From positions 1 through 41,338 of the forward strand of contig NZ_JPOQ01000056.1 of NCBI RefSeq assembly GCF_000735045.1: DNA of 41,338 nucleotides, read 5' to 3'. Shown here in pieces: positions 18,878 to 27,007 of this stretch. Within the stretch, counting starts at the first letter, position 1. Each line of letters opens with the position of its first letter. The notes below the pieces were generated by a model. The model ran no database searches and was not told the DNA's origin. It saw nothing but the letters and a program-made list of their open reading frames with translations. The translations under genes and the position numbers were made by a program. The DNA comes from Ferrovum myxofaciens (lineage in GTDB: Bacteria; Pseudomonadota; Gammaproteobacteria; Burkholderiales; Ferrovaceae).

Positions 18878-19684
18878 ATGGAACTGAAAATATTTGATGT
18901 GGAACACGGTGCCTGTGCCTTGCTTACATGCGACAACGGTACTCGGCTCATGATTGATTGCGGACATAACGGTGACACCGACTGGAGACCTGGAGCATAT
19001 TTGCGGAACGAGGGCATCACATACCTCGACATGCTGGCAATCACCAATTATGACGAGGATCACGCAAGTGGTTTACCCGATTTGCTTGCAAATGTAGATA
19101 TCGGGTGGTTATGGCGCAACCAGTCTGTAACCCCCCAAACCATCACAAATTTGAAATCTGAGAATGGGATGGGGCGAGGCATAGACGCCTTGGTCAATAT
19201 GGCTTCGAGCTATACCGGGGGAACCGACGCTGTTGCTCCTGATTTCTTAAACGTTGAACGTCAGGTCTTCTACAATAATTATCCCGAGTTTGATGATGAA
19301 AACAATCTCAGCATGGTCGTCCATCTTGCTATTGCAGGAATCAACTTCTTGTTTCCGGGGGATGTGGAATGTGCAGGCTGGGAGGCGTTGCTCAGGCAGC
19401 CAGAGTTTTGTAAAGTTGTATCCGAGACTCACGTATTGATTGCCTCTCACCACGGTCGCGTAAATGGAATCTGCGCCGACGTTTTTGACACCTACAACTG
19501 CAATCCTTTTTACGTAGTCATTTCTGACAAAGGATACATGCACGACACGCAGGAGACCGTGCCGTACTACCGCAGCAAGACACGCGGAGGGCCATTTCGC
19601 GGGGAGACACGGCACGTATTGACCACACGAAATGATGGGCGGATTGCGTTTGTTTTTCAGAACGGACAATGGTGGCCAGAATGA
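18878..19684 (+). CDS. MBL-fold (ComEC/Rec2-like) protein 2
   Basis: A 268-aa paralogue-like partner of the preceding protein. It opens with the typical MBL strand FDVEHGACALL and LMIDCGHNGD, then has AITNYDEDHASG (54-65) as the variant of HxHxDH. ENNLSMVVHL (141-150), FPGDVE (159-164) and LIASHHGRVNG (187-197) follow. The first metal His is Asn57, with Asp59, Asp61 and His62 present. The GDVE and HHG motifs keep the same order and similar spacing as in protein 1. It is the last gene of the operon, separated from the previous one by 35 bp with a GAGGG-type SD. No signal peptide is seen, so it is probably cytosolic. Confidence 0.8.
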   Translation: MELKIFDVEHGACALLTCDNGTRLMIDCGHNGDTDWRPGAYLRNEGITYLDMLAITNYDEDHASGLPDLLANVDIGWLWRNQSVTPQTITNLKSENGMGRGIDALVNMASSYTGGTDAVAPDFLNVERQVFYNNYPEFDDENNLSMVVHLAIAGINFLFPGDVECAGWEALLRQPEFCKVVSETHVLIASHHGRVNGICADVFDTYNCNPFYVVISDKGYMHDTQETVPYYRSKTRGGPFRGETRHVLTTRNDGRIAFVFQNGQWWPE

Positions 19685-19740
19685 GGAATAGGATGGAAGC
19701 GAATCACTGAAGGTATCGCAGCGATTCTGCTTCTCGTCGC

Positions 19741-20128
19741 ATGATAAGACCGCGAAGCTTTAAGCGTTCAGTCGGCGGCTGTCCCGAGGGCTTCTGCCTT
19801 CTTCCGATGCCACCAATGAAACCCCACCTCCATCACAGTGGTCTGCCCATCTTCAAACCGAATTTCTACGCTGCTCCGTTCACCCGTTCCGCGACATGTA
19901 GCCCCCCAAGGCCCAACATGCCAAGCGTGAGCGTGGCCAATGTTCCAAGGTCAAGCGACGGTAGGTTGAGAGAATGCTCAACTGCGGCCACCGCGTTCGT
20001 GACCGGCCAAATGTTGTGTAGTGTCGTTTACTCGTGAGGTGCTGCGTGTGCCGTCGCCTGCTCCCGATACCACCGCTGAAACCCCACCACCATCAGCGTC
20101 GTCTGCTCCGCATTTCCAAGTAAATCAC
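19741..20128 (-). pseudogene. Decayed small phage ORFs with a duplicated segment
   Basis: No intact gene with a normal start is found. On the minus strand, three small open stretches follow the tail-tip gene. One ends at 20028 and encodes EQTTLMVVGFQRWYREQ. A second runs 20027-19866 and encodes about 53 residues with IWPVTNAVAAVEHSL and a hydrophobic segment ending GLGGLHVAERVNGAA, resembling the tail of a 3TM-type phage holin; its natural start position reads ACG. A third encodes GQTTVMEVGFHWWHRKK. The first and third derive from a DNA duplication: 19801-19850 and 20061-20110 match at about 39 of 50 bases with an exact 260-bp offset. Confidence 0.45.
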
Positions 20129-22579
20129 CTACAACTTCACCGCCCCAATCCCAAATGCCACATTTGCCAATGTGGTGTCTGGCGTCGTCGGCGCCGTGAG
20201 TGTCAGAACATCTCCTGCTGTAAAGTTGGTCTGACTCGCTGCGGTCAGTGTCACGGCACCACTGGGTGAGATAGCGATGGTTCCAAATGATGTGCCGTTT
20301 TTGGCCAGGGTAAATATCGTCGTTGCTGTGGCTGCAGTGCCTTCCGATGCCGTGGTGCCTGTGAGCCCGGCGGGAATGAAGAAACTGCCTGCAGCGATGT
20401 AGCGTAACACCGACTGGTTCGCGGATAAGACTCCTGACGCAGAGGCCTGGATGGTGAATGGGATCTGGCTTCCCAGCCCCGTTACGGTGTAGGGGTAGGC
20501 CGTGCAGGTGGAAATATCCTGAGTAGCGGAGCCGTACAGGTTGAAGCTCTGGAATTTGAGGGTGATGGTTTGCCCGATGAGGCTCGTATTGGTGGGGAGG
20601 GTGAACTTGAAGGTGGTGGTGCTGGGCAGGAATGCAAACTGCGCCCCTAGCGGATGGGATGAAGCGGTGGTTCCATACATCCCCCGATACAGGGTCGTGA
20701 GGTTGTAGTTGTTGGCCGTCGTCAGGGTCTCATTCTGATAGGCGATTAGTTCCCCGTCTACGTAGCACAGCGACAGGCCTTGGGCCGCGCCTCCCGTGGG
20801 AACCGGCTGAAGCACTCCCACGCACTCACTCAAATCTACCGCCAGAATGTCGCTGTTGTCCGGGCTTGCCCCGCTATAAGCGGCAAGGCTGGCCGTCAAA
20901 GTGCCCTGGATTCCCTGACCGCTGACAGTACCGATCTTGACGTAACTCACCCCGTCCGTGGAGGACCAGACGGTGCACCCGCCCCAGGTGGCCGGAGGGC
21001 CGGAAACTACCATCCAGACCTGCGGGCCTGCCGCTCCGCACAGCACGGCGGGGGGCTCAAAGACCACCGGGGGATTGATACTTCCCGGTGCGATCATCGA
21101 ATTCGGAATATACCCCTGACTTCCTTGCTGCGGATAGGCCACGGACCAGCCCACGCCGGGGAGGTATTCTTCCGCCAGGATCTTGAGACTGCCATCGCTT
21201 TGCTCCGCGATACTCTGGACCCGCACCAGTTTGCCATTGAGTCCCATGTTGGCGCTGGTGAGCGAAACGATATCCATGGGTTCGATCAGCACATTGGCCC
21301 AACTCACCGAGAACTCGTAGAGGTTGCGGATATAAAGTTGCCGGTTCTTGATGAGTTCCAGACACATCGTCGCCATGCTGGCGTTGGCCAGGAAGTGGGC
21401 CGTGATGGGGGAGGCGAGGCGTATTCCCGAGGGAAGCAGTTGCCCCAGAGCATCGATGCTGGCCTGATCTTTGGTCTCGAGGGTATTGGCATTGTAGTCA
21501 TAGGCCCGATCCTTGATCTCGATTTTCCAGTCATTGAAGGCATCGAGTGGGTCAGAACGACTGATCTTGAGATAATCCCCATGCCCCCCCTCCACGAAGT
21601 CGTCATCTGTCAGAAATGCCTTGATCCCGGTGTCGGCTGTATAGGTGATCCCATAGCCCGAGAAGGTCACATCCCCATAGGGAATGAATTTGAGCACCCC
21701 ATCAGCCCAGAAGGCCGCCGTGTTGGTGACCTGCAGCCATTCCTTGAGGGAGTCGATGGCGGGACGGCGTTGGTTCATGAAAACACTAAACCCCACGCCC
21801 ATGGCCCCCACATATTTCTGGTAACTGTTCTGAGCCAGCACCAGCGTGTTGAGGTCGATCTTCGACTTCGGGAACCCCGCGCCATAGGTGGGATGGGTCA
21901 GAAAGTCATAGATCACTTGGGCGGGATCGGCATCCGGGGTACCCGCCGTGCAGGTGCTGTTGAGATTCCCAAAACATTCCAGCCACATCACCGGCAGATC
22001 CGGCGAGTAACCGAGGTTCAGGTTGGCGATGGCCATATAGGCCGTATCCGGATAAGGCAGCGCCTGATCGGGATGAACGGAGGTGAGATAACCCCAGGGT
22101 GCCTGACCCGGTGCCCCACTCAGGAGGGCCGCGCTGAGGTTCGCGAGAGTGGTCATGCCCTTGTTGACCCAAACCGTTCCCGATCCCGCACTGGAAGGGG
22201 TGGTGCCGTAAACAGTGGCAGCGCCATAGACTGACACCAGATCGGTGTAGAGGGCGCTGTTCACGCCACTGGACTGGATGCCATAGGTCGTGAAGATCAC
22301 GCTGGCCACCGCCGGGGTTACTACCCCTTCGCCGAGGCCCACGATGACGGAAGCCGAATAGGTGGATTGCCCACTGCCTTTTCCACCTCCCTTGCCACCG
22401 CCTTTGCCGCCTACCGGGTTTTTGGAGAAATCTCCATACCAGAGCAGATTGCCACTGACTTTCTGGGCTCCGTAAATAATTGGAATGGGGAGCCCTGTGG
22501 CTGAGGTCTGGACATTGAGCTGGGTGTAATTGGGCTGTGCATTGTTTCCTGCCGCCGTATGCCCTAACAATCCCCCCAT
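20129..22579 (-). CDS. Phage tail-tip / central fibre protein (GTA g15-like position)
   Basis: An 816-aa structural protein. The N-terminal 60 residues (LPIPIIYGAQKVSGNLLWYG, then a Gly/Lys-rich linker KGGGKGGGKGSG near 59-70) are typical of phage tail-tip hub proteins. The middle (about 230-500) holds the 'putative phage tail protein' region, with FWADGVLKFIPYGD and LYEFSVSWANVLIEPMDIVS. The C-terminus is a Thr/Ser/Gly-rich beta domain likely to contact the host surface. It lies 3 bp after the NlpC/P60 gene, the order of gene transfer agent g14-g15. It is shorter than the full GTA 'megatron', lacking its large N-terminal hydrolase-like part. Confidence 0.8.
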   Translation of the reverse strand: MGGLLGHTAAGNNAQPNYTQLNVQTSATGLPIPIIYGAQKVSGNLLWYGDFSKNPVGGKGGGKGGGKGSGQSTYSASVIVGLGEGVVTPAVASVIFTTYGIQSSGVNSALYTDLVSVYGAATVYGTTPSSAGSGTVWVNKGMTTLANLSAALLSGAPGQAPWGYLTSVHPDQALPYPDTAYMAIANLNLGYSPDLPVMWLECFGNLNSTCTAGTPDADPAQVIYDFLTHPTYGAGFPKSKIDLNTLVLAQNSYQKYVGAMGVGFSVFMNQRRPAIDSLKEWLQVTNTAAFWADGVLKFIPYGDVTFSGYGITYTADTGIKAFLTDDDFVEGGHGDYLKISRSDPLDAFNDWKIEIKDRAYDYNANTLETKDQASIDALGQLLPSGIRLASPITAHFLANASMATMCLELIKNRQLYIRNLYEFSVSWANVLIEPMDIVSLTSANMGLNGKLVRVQSIAEQSDGSLKILAEEYLPGVGWSVAYPQQGSQGYIPNSMIAPGSINPPVVFEPPAVLCGAAGPQVWMVVSGPPATWGGCTVWSSTDGVSYVKIGTVSGQGIQGTLTASLAAYSGASPDNSDILAVDLSECVGVLQPVPTGGAAQGLSLCYVDGELIAYQNETLTTANNYNLTTLYRGMYGTTASSHPLGAQFAFLPSTTTFKFTLPTNTSLIGQTITLKFQSFNLYGSATQDISTCTAYPYTVTGLGSQIPFTIQASASGVLSANQSVLRYIAAGSFFIPAGLTGTTASEGTAATATTIFTLAKNGTSFGTIAISPSGAVTLTAASQTNFTAGDVLTLTAPTTPDTTLANVAFGIGAVKL

Positions 22580-22582
22580 GGT

Positions 22583-23011
22583 TTAAGCCTTTACGGTAAA
22601 GACCCGGAAGAGCCGATCTTTCAGAGGAGAGAGGGTCAAATCCCCCCACACCACGGCACGCTCCTGGGCGTGGGCGTGAATCACGGCAGGGGAACGAATC
22701 ACAATGGCCGAATGACTGAATGTCCGCCCATAACGAAACAGCAGGAAATCTCCCGGTTCGGGAGAGGTGAAGATTTCTTGGGCATAGGGCGCAATGGTCT
22801 CGAGGTAGCGCTCCTCTGAATGGTGCAAATGCCAGTCCACCGGATAGGGCCGGGGATCGATGAAGGGGACCACCCCGGCGGCACTATAAACACGGGCCAG
22901 AAACATGGCGCAGTCCACTCCCTGGCCTTTCACGTCGGCACAGTGATGGTATGGCGTGCCAACCCAGGTCCGGGCTTCACGTACAACAACTTGTCTTTGT
23001 TCAGGGGTCAT
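22583..23011 (-). CDS. NlpC/P60 tail peptidase (GTA g14-like)
   Basis: A 142-aa cysteine peptidase carried on the tail tip that should cut peptidoglycan cross-peptides during DNA entry. The catalytic Cys is in GQGVDCAMFLARVY (29-42), the His in TFSHSAIVI (95-103), and a polar third residue is likely the His in AVIHAHAQ. EPGDFLLFRYG is the typical strand before the His. It matches the phage NlpC/P60 family TIGR02219 in length and context. The ATG overlaps the stop of the DUF2163 gene by 4 bp. Confidence 0.87.
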   Translation of the reverse strand: MTPEQRQVVVREARTWVGTPYHHCADVKGQGVDCAMFLARVYSAAGVVPFIDPRPYPVDWHLHHSEERYLETIAPYAQEIFTSPEPGDFLLFRYGRTFSHSAIVIRSPAVIHAHAQERAVVWGDLTLSPLKDRLFRVFTVKA

Positions 23012-24381
23012 AGGGCAAGGGTAGCAGAAGGAATGTAAGGATACGAGCGATTGTGGGCGGTATTGTTAAAACGGTTCTGGCAGGTCAAATAAGTTTTGTC
23101 ACAGCCGGGGTAAGCAAAGAACAAATCCCCGGCGACTGGCATCCAGGGCAGGGGCAGGTGGAGCATCAACTGATTACCAGTGGCCAGTTTGATGGTGCGC
23201 GAGAGCCCCATGTTGGGGCCCGAGGTAAACGAGATCATGCCCTGCCAGTAATAGCCGGAAGTCGCCCCGCTCCAGTTGAGGGTGTTGACCGTGGAACCTG
23301 CTCCCACCTGTCCGCTCACCTGATAGGCGGCTTTGGACAGTTTGCACCCCGCATCGAAGAGGGTGTGCAGGCAGGAGGTTTGCCAACTGTTGCGCGGCAT
23401 GGGCTGATTGAGCAGGCTGAGATAACTTTTCACCTTGAGTTGGCACTGGGTCGTGGTGAGGGAATCGATGGTGGAGACGATGCCATCGAACAGGATGACC
23501 GAACCCACCGGAGGGGAGTTCCAGTCGGGGGCAAAGACCCGTTCCCGACGAATTTCGGCATTATCCAGCAGGCCATTGGCAATCTCATCAAACCAGGGCT
23601 GTCCGTTGATGAGTTGATCGCGGGTGGCGCTGATCGAAAGGCTTTGCTCATCCACCGAGAGTCCCACGGATTTTTTGAATTGCAGCCCCTCGATGGCGAG
23701 GGAATAGGGGTCATAGAAGGTGTTGTTCCACCATACGGGTCGGTCGACATTGGTGACATTGATCGTCTGCCCGGTGCGGGCCAGGGTGAGGGTAAAGAGA
23801 TCGGCCATCACGAATTGCCGGGTGGCGAGTAACACTTTGAGGGCATTGGCACCCAATCCAGATCCGGAGAGCAGAGCCTTGCCCTGTACCGCCCCAGCGC
23901 CTGTCACGAACAGTCGGGCCAATCCCACTCCGGAGAGTTGTGCCTGTCCCGAGATGCTGCCGTGGTAACCTGCCTGACTGACCCCACTCAAAGTGGCTTT
24001 GCCCTGGACGCTCCCCGTCGATGATGCCAGAGCGTGACCCACTCCGGTCAGGGTGGCGTTGGCCACAAGGGTGGCGAGCGCAGGCTTTGCTGCAACACCT
24101 GAACCGGACAGGATTGCCTGCCCCGTGATCGTGCCGTGCCAACCGGCAACGCTGACCCCACTGAGGGCAGATTGACCGGCAATGCTCCCTTGAGATTTGG
24201 TGATTTCGGAACTGATGCCGGAAACGACGGCTTTGCCCAGGATCGATCCGGCTCCAGTGGCCACGGTGCCAGAGGAGCCGGTGGAGAACGAGAACGAGGT
24301 TCCATTCCCCGCCGGAGGGGTATAGCCGCTGACCGTAAAATCAAAGTTGGCGGAATTCCCGAGTGCAGGTGTATAGGACAT
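23008..24381 (-). CDS. DUF2163/BR0599-family tail hub protein with N-terminal repeats
   Basis: A 457-aa protein. Residues about 180-457 are the DUF2163 plus phage_BR0599 region known from GTA g13. They include FTLTLARTGQTINVTNVDRP and the diagnostic C-terminus with MPRNSWQTSCLHTLFDAGCK and GCDKTYLTCQNRFNNTAHNR. This domain forms part of the tail hub and carries conserved cysteines. Residues 45-179 are an addition: about seven tandem 18-22-residue repeats of the form G-S-I-x-G-x-A-x-L-S-G-V-G-x-A. Neighbours are the NlpC peptidase (4-bp overlap) and a tail-fibre gene 2 bp upstream. Confidence 0.85.
   Translation of the reverse strand: MSYTPALGNSANFDFTVSGYTPPAGNGTSFSFSTGSSGTVATGAGSILGKAVVSGISSEITKSQGSIAGQSALSGVSVAGWHGTITGQAILSGSGVAAKPALATLVANATLTGVGHALASSTGSVQGKATLSGVSQAGYHGSISGQAQLSGVGLARLFVTGAGAVQGKALLSGSGLGANALKVLLATRQFVMADLFTLTLARTGQTINVTNVDRPVWWNNTFYDPYSLAIEGLQFKKSVGLSVDEQSLSISATRDQLINGQPWFDEIANGLLDNAEIRRERVFAPDWNSPPVGSVILFDGIVSTIDSLTTTQCQLKVKSYLSLLNQPMPRNSWQTSCLHTLFDAGCKLSKAAYQVSGQVGAGSTVNTLNWSGATSGYYWQGMISFTSGPNMGLSRTIKLATGNQLMLHLPLPWMPVAGDLFFAYPGCDKTYLTCQNRFNNTAHNRSYPYIPSATLAL
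23842..24249 (-). repeat. Coding tandem repeats (GSIxGxAxLSGVG type)
   Basis: Encodes residues 45-180 of the DUF2163 protein. Repeat units start near residues 45, 65, 83, 104, 123, 141 and 163. The repeats are diverged at DNA level, so they are old and not a recent slippage product. The pattern of alternating small and hydrophobic residues suggests a beta-rich, solenoid-like or surface-exposed extension. Confidence 0.75.
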
Positions 24382-24383
24382 CG

Positions 24384-25928
24384 CTACACCGGGGTCAGGT
24401 TATCGAGAATAAGCGCATTGTCATTGGGCGTATCAAAGGCCACGGCATAGACCTGAGTGCGCCCCATCCCGGAAATCGAATAAACCCCGGTGCTCGGGTC
24501 GGAGACAGCCTCCCCCAACAGCCAGCCCGACTGCTCGTCATAGAGCCGAACGATCTGGGCAGCGGCGACCCCATTATTTTGAACGGTGCCGGAGATGTGG
24601 CCGCTGCCTCCCAACTGGCCATTTCCAAAGGGCGCATATTGGCTGGGGCCGTTGGCCCCTGCACTCATCGCGTCACTGACAAATTGCCCCAGGTTGACGG
24701 TTGAGCCCACCGTGGTGAGATCCACGCTCACAAACCCGGCAGGAGGCGTATAAGCAAAGGGCCCTGTAAAGTTGGCCACTACCGTGGGGTCAGAGGAAAC
24801 CACCTGCGCACCGAAGGCGGGGTACAGGCTGCTGAAGGCCGACATTCCTGACAGACTGATCCCACCCACCCCGGTTGCCGGATTATTGGCGGCGGCATTA
24901 TTCCAGTTGCCCCCGTTTACATTGAACCAGATGAGCCGGTTCGCAAGATCCACGGCGACCTGCACCACAGCGCCCTGGGCATAGGACTGTAAGGTTGCCA
25001 CAATTGCATTGTTGAGCAGGACACCGCCATTTTGCTCGAAACCGATGCCGTTGCTGTCAACGCCGAGCAGGGTGGTTCCTGTGATGTTGAAGCTGCCAGT
25101 GCAAACCCCCAGGGACATGGAGGAGGGGAGTTGGCTGACCGTGACTTCCCAATAGGAAAGCGTACTGGTCAGTTGTCGGTTGGCCCGGATGTTGCCGGTG
25201 CCTGTATAGGTGAAGGCCATCAAGCCTCCGCCGATGATCAGACTTCCATCCGAGAACCCCACTGCGCCGTGATTGTTGGCATCCCAGAGCGTTTTGCCGA
25301 TGCTGGGGGCCCCGGCAGGTGTCCACAGTTGGACATTGAGCATTACGGCTCCCTGCGAATCCATGCTTCCGTTGAAGGTGATGGATTGGATCCCGGTAGT
25401 GGTATTGGGGATTTCATAGATCGCCCCATCGTGATAATTGCCGGTGTTCTGCCAGGTGGTGGGGGAGAGCAGGGTCCAGCCGGTGGGGACGGTGGAAACA
25501 CCCACCCCATTATCCCAGGCCAGTGCCAGCAGATTCAGGCCATTGGGATCCGCATTGACGGTCAATGGGGCGGTGGTTACAGTGGTGCCCGTCCCCGCGC
25601 AGGCATTGGCCAGTACATTGAGATTGGAAGCGGCTCCACTGATCTCGAAGACCGCGAGATTGCCCCAGTCATTCATGCCGGAAATCGTGAAAGTCGTACC
25701 CATCCCCGCCGTAACCGGGCCAATCCAGCATTGGGTGCCCTGGTAACTGTTGAAATTCCCCTGGTCGATTTCAGCCAGCGCCAGTACGGGCGAGAGACTC
25801 AGACCGGCATTGCGCCCGACATAAATCACGAGAATCTGATTTCCGAGCGTGGGTACTGCCGTCAGGGTCGCGATGGTGGGGCTGCCATTGTTGCGCGCAA
25901 AGGTGCTTTGAACCAGAGCAAGAGCCAT
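24384..25928 (-). CDS. Tail fibre protein with SPRY-like domain
   Basis: A 514-aa probable receptor-binding protein. Residues 1-205 form a beta-rich domain with LNVLANACAGTGTTVTT. Residues about 214-400 look like a SPRY/B30.2-type beta sandwich: LSYWEVTVSQL (257-267), SMSLGVCTG (270-278), and WFNVNGGNW (334-342). A small domain at about 445-505 (IVRLYDEQSGWLLGEAVSDP) resembles a carboxypeptidase-regulatory/Ig-like module. It lies between two other variable genes in the region separating DUF2460 from DUF2163, where GTA-like clusters normally have nothing. This is the likely host-range cassette. No chaperone or trimerisation tail was recognised. Confidence 0.72.
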   Translation of the reverse strand: MALALVQSTFARNNGSPTIATLTAVPTLGNQILVIYVGRNAGLSLSPVLALAEIDQGNFNSYQGTQCWIGPVTAGMGTTFTISGMNDWGNLAVFEISGAASNLNVLANACAGTGTTVTTAPLTVNADPNGLNLLALAWDNGVGVSTVPTGWTLLSPTTWQNTGNYHDGAIYEIPNTTTGIQSITFNGSMDSQGAVMLNVQLWTPAGAPSIGKTLWDANNHGAVGFSDGSLIIGGGLMAFTYTGTGNIRANRQLTSTLSYWEVTVSQLPSSMSLGVCTGSFNITGTTLLGVDSNGIGFEQNGGVLLNNAIVATLQSYAQGAVVQVAVDLANRLIWFNVNGGNWNNAAANNPATGVGGISLSGMSAFSSLYPAFGAQVVSSDPTVVANFTGPFAYTPPAGFVSVDLTTVGSTVNLGQFVSDAMSAGANGPSQYAPFGNGQLGGSGHISGTVQNNGVAAAQIVRLYDEQSGWLLGEAVSDPSTGVYSISGMGRTQVYAVAFDTPNDNALILDNLTPV

Positions 25929-25931
25929 GGC

Positions 25932-27005
25932 TTAACTCCAGGTGGAGGAAGTTTCCACCATCACCTGCCCGGCCCACCCGGTGTTGTTGGTCCCGCCGAG
26001 AATGTTCTGGGCCAGGAAACTTTTACCGGCAAGATTACCGGTTCCGGTGAAGGTGTCGTGATGATTGAGCGGCGTGTTGTGCAATGGCGCCCAGAGACCT
26101 TTCAAATAGCCCCGGATCGAGCCATTGTGCCCGATCCAGAGGGGACTCAGGTAGAGGCCGCCATCAGGCCCGTTGGGGTAATTCATCTGCAGGCCACCCA
26201 TGTTGGGAATGCCTCCCCCGAGGGAGGATTGGCTGTTTCCATTGAGATACATGGAGGAACCTGCCCCTACGCCAGAATTCACCACACCTCCGCCATTGTT
26301 GGTGAAGTTCAGGGTAAATTTGGACACCGGCACAGAGCCACCCACGCCTGTCCAGCTGCGATCCATGTAGTGCCCCGCCATGGTGGAACCGCTGATGAGC
26401 CAGACACCGGGGTTTTGTGGCAAGCCGCCGAAGTTTTCGAAGGCGCTGTTGCCGTTGTTCTGGACATTGCGCCCGATCAGAATGGTGCGATACGCATCAC
26501 TGGATTTGAACGCGAAGATGTCCCCAAAAGCAATGGTCATGGGCCCGAAGGGGTTCAAGTAATCCCCGCTGACGGTGAAGAGGTAAAAGCAGGTTTGATC
26601 CGCCACCAGAGTCCAGGGCCGTGGGGTGGTGTCAGCGGTCGTGCTTTTGCGACAGGTCACCGCGCCAATCCCCAGGGCACACTGGGCGCTGGTGGGAAAC
26701 TGGCCCGTGCCCGTCCCTAACCCTGTAGGCGCTTCAAACCCGGTGAGATAGGCTTCCTCTGGAGTGGACCCTGAAATCGTGGCGGAATCATCCACGAAGA
26801 GCGAATTGCCGGTTCCCAAGGTGGGCGACATCTTGTAGACCCGCTGATTGGTCCCCGTATAAGCGATGGTCCAGCCGGCTCCGGCCTTGGTCCCGTAACC
26901 ATTCACCAGACAGGCATCGAGCACCGCCACGAGCGAGCCCACAGCACCGGTGAGCACTGGGGCTGAAGCATCGGTGCTCTGATACAGAGTGACAGTGGTG
27001 GTCAT
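25932..27005 (-). CDS. Putative tail-associated protein of the fibre cassette
   Basis: A 357-aa protein rich in Gly, Thr and Asn with few charged residues, as usual for phage tail appendages. The N-terminus (MTTTVTLYQSTDASAPVLTG, then GYGTKAGAGWTIAYTGTNQR) recurs in prophage tail proteins. The rest (QTCFYLFTVSGDYLNPFGPM and onward) suggests a beta-sandwich. I cannot assign a specific function. It is sandwiched with 2-3 bp gaps between a small tail-fibre gene and the SPRY-like fibre gene, so it is surely cotranslated with them. Confidence 0.65.
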   Translation of the reverse strand: MTTTVTLYQSTDASAPVLTGAVGSLVAVLDACLVNGYGTKAGAGWTIAYTGTNQRVYKMSPTLGTGNSLFVDDSATISGSTPEEAYLTGFEAPTGLGTGTGQFPTSAQCALGIGAVTCRKSTTADTTPRPWTLVADQTCFYLFTVSGDYLNPFGPMTIAFGDIFAFKSSDAYRTILIGRNVQNNGNSAFENFGGLPQNPGVWLISGSTMAGHYMDRSWTGVGGSVPVSKFTLNFTNNGGGVVNSGVGAGSSMYLNGNSQSSLGGGIPNMGGLQMNYPNGPDGGLYLSPLWIGHNGSIRGYLKGLWAPLHNTPLNHHDTFTGTGNLAGKSFLAQNILGGTNNTGWAGQVMVETSSTWS

Positions 27006-27007
27006 GA

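Noticed and set aside
4965-19684. A complete class 1 DISARM system
   Set aside because: A DrmD-like helicase is present, but the core genes drmA, drmB (DUF1998) and drmC (PLD) are absent and DUF499 takes their place.
20780-22234. A 484-codon + strand frame opposite the tail-tip gene
   Set aside because: Low-complexity, Arg/Gly/His-rich shadow of a well-supported structural gene.
25032-26720. A 562-codon + strand frame opposite the fibre genes
   Set aside because: It spans two real minus-strand genes and their junction, and the composition is that of an antisense frame.
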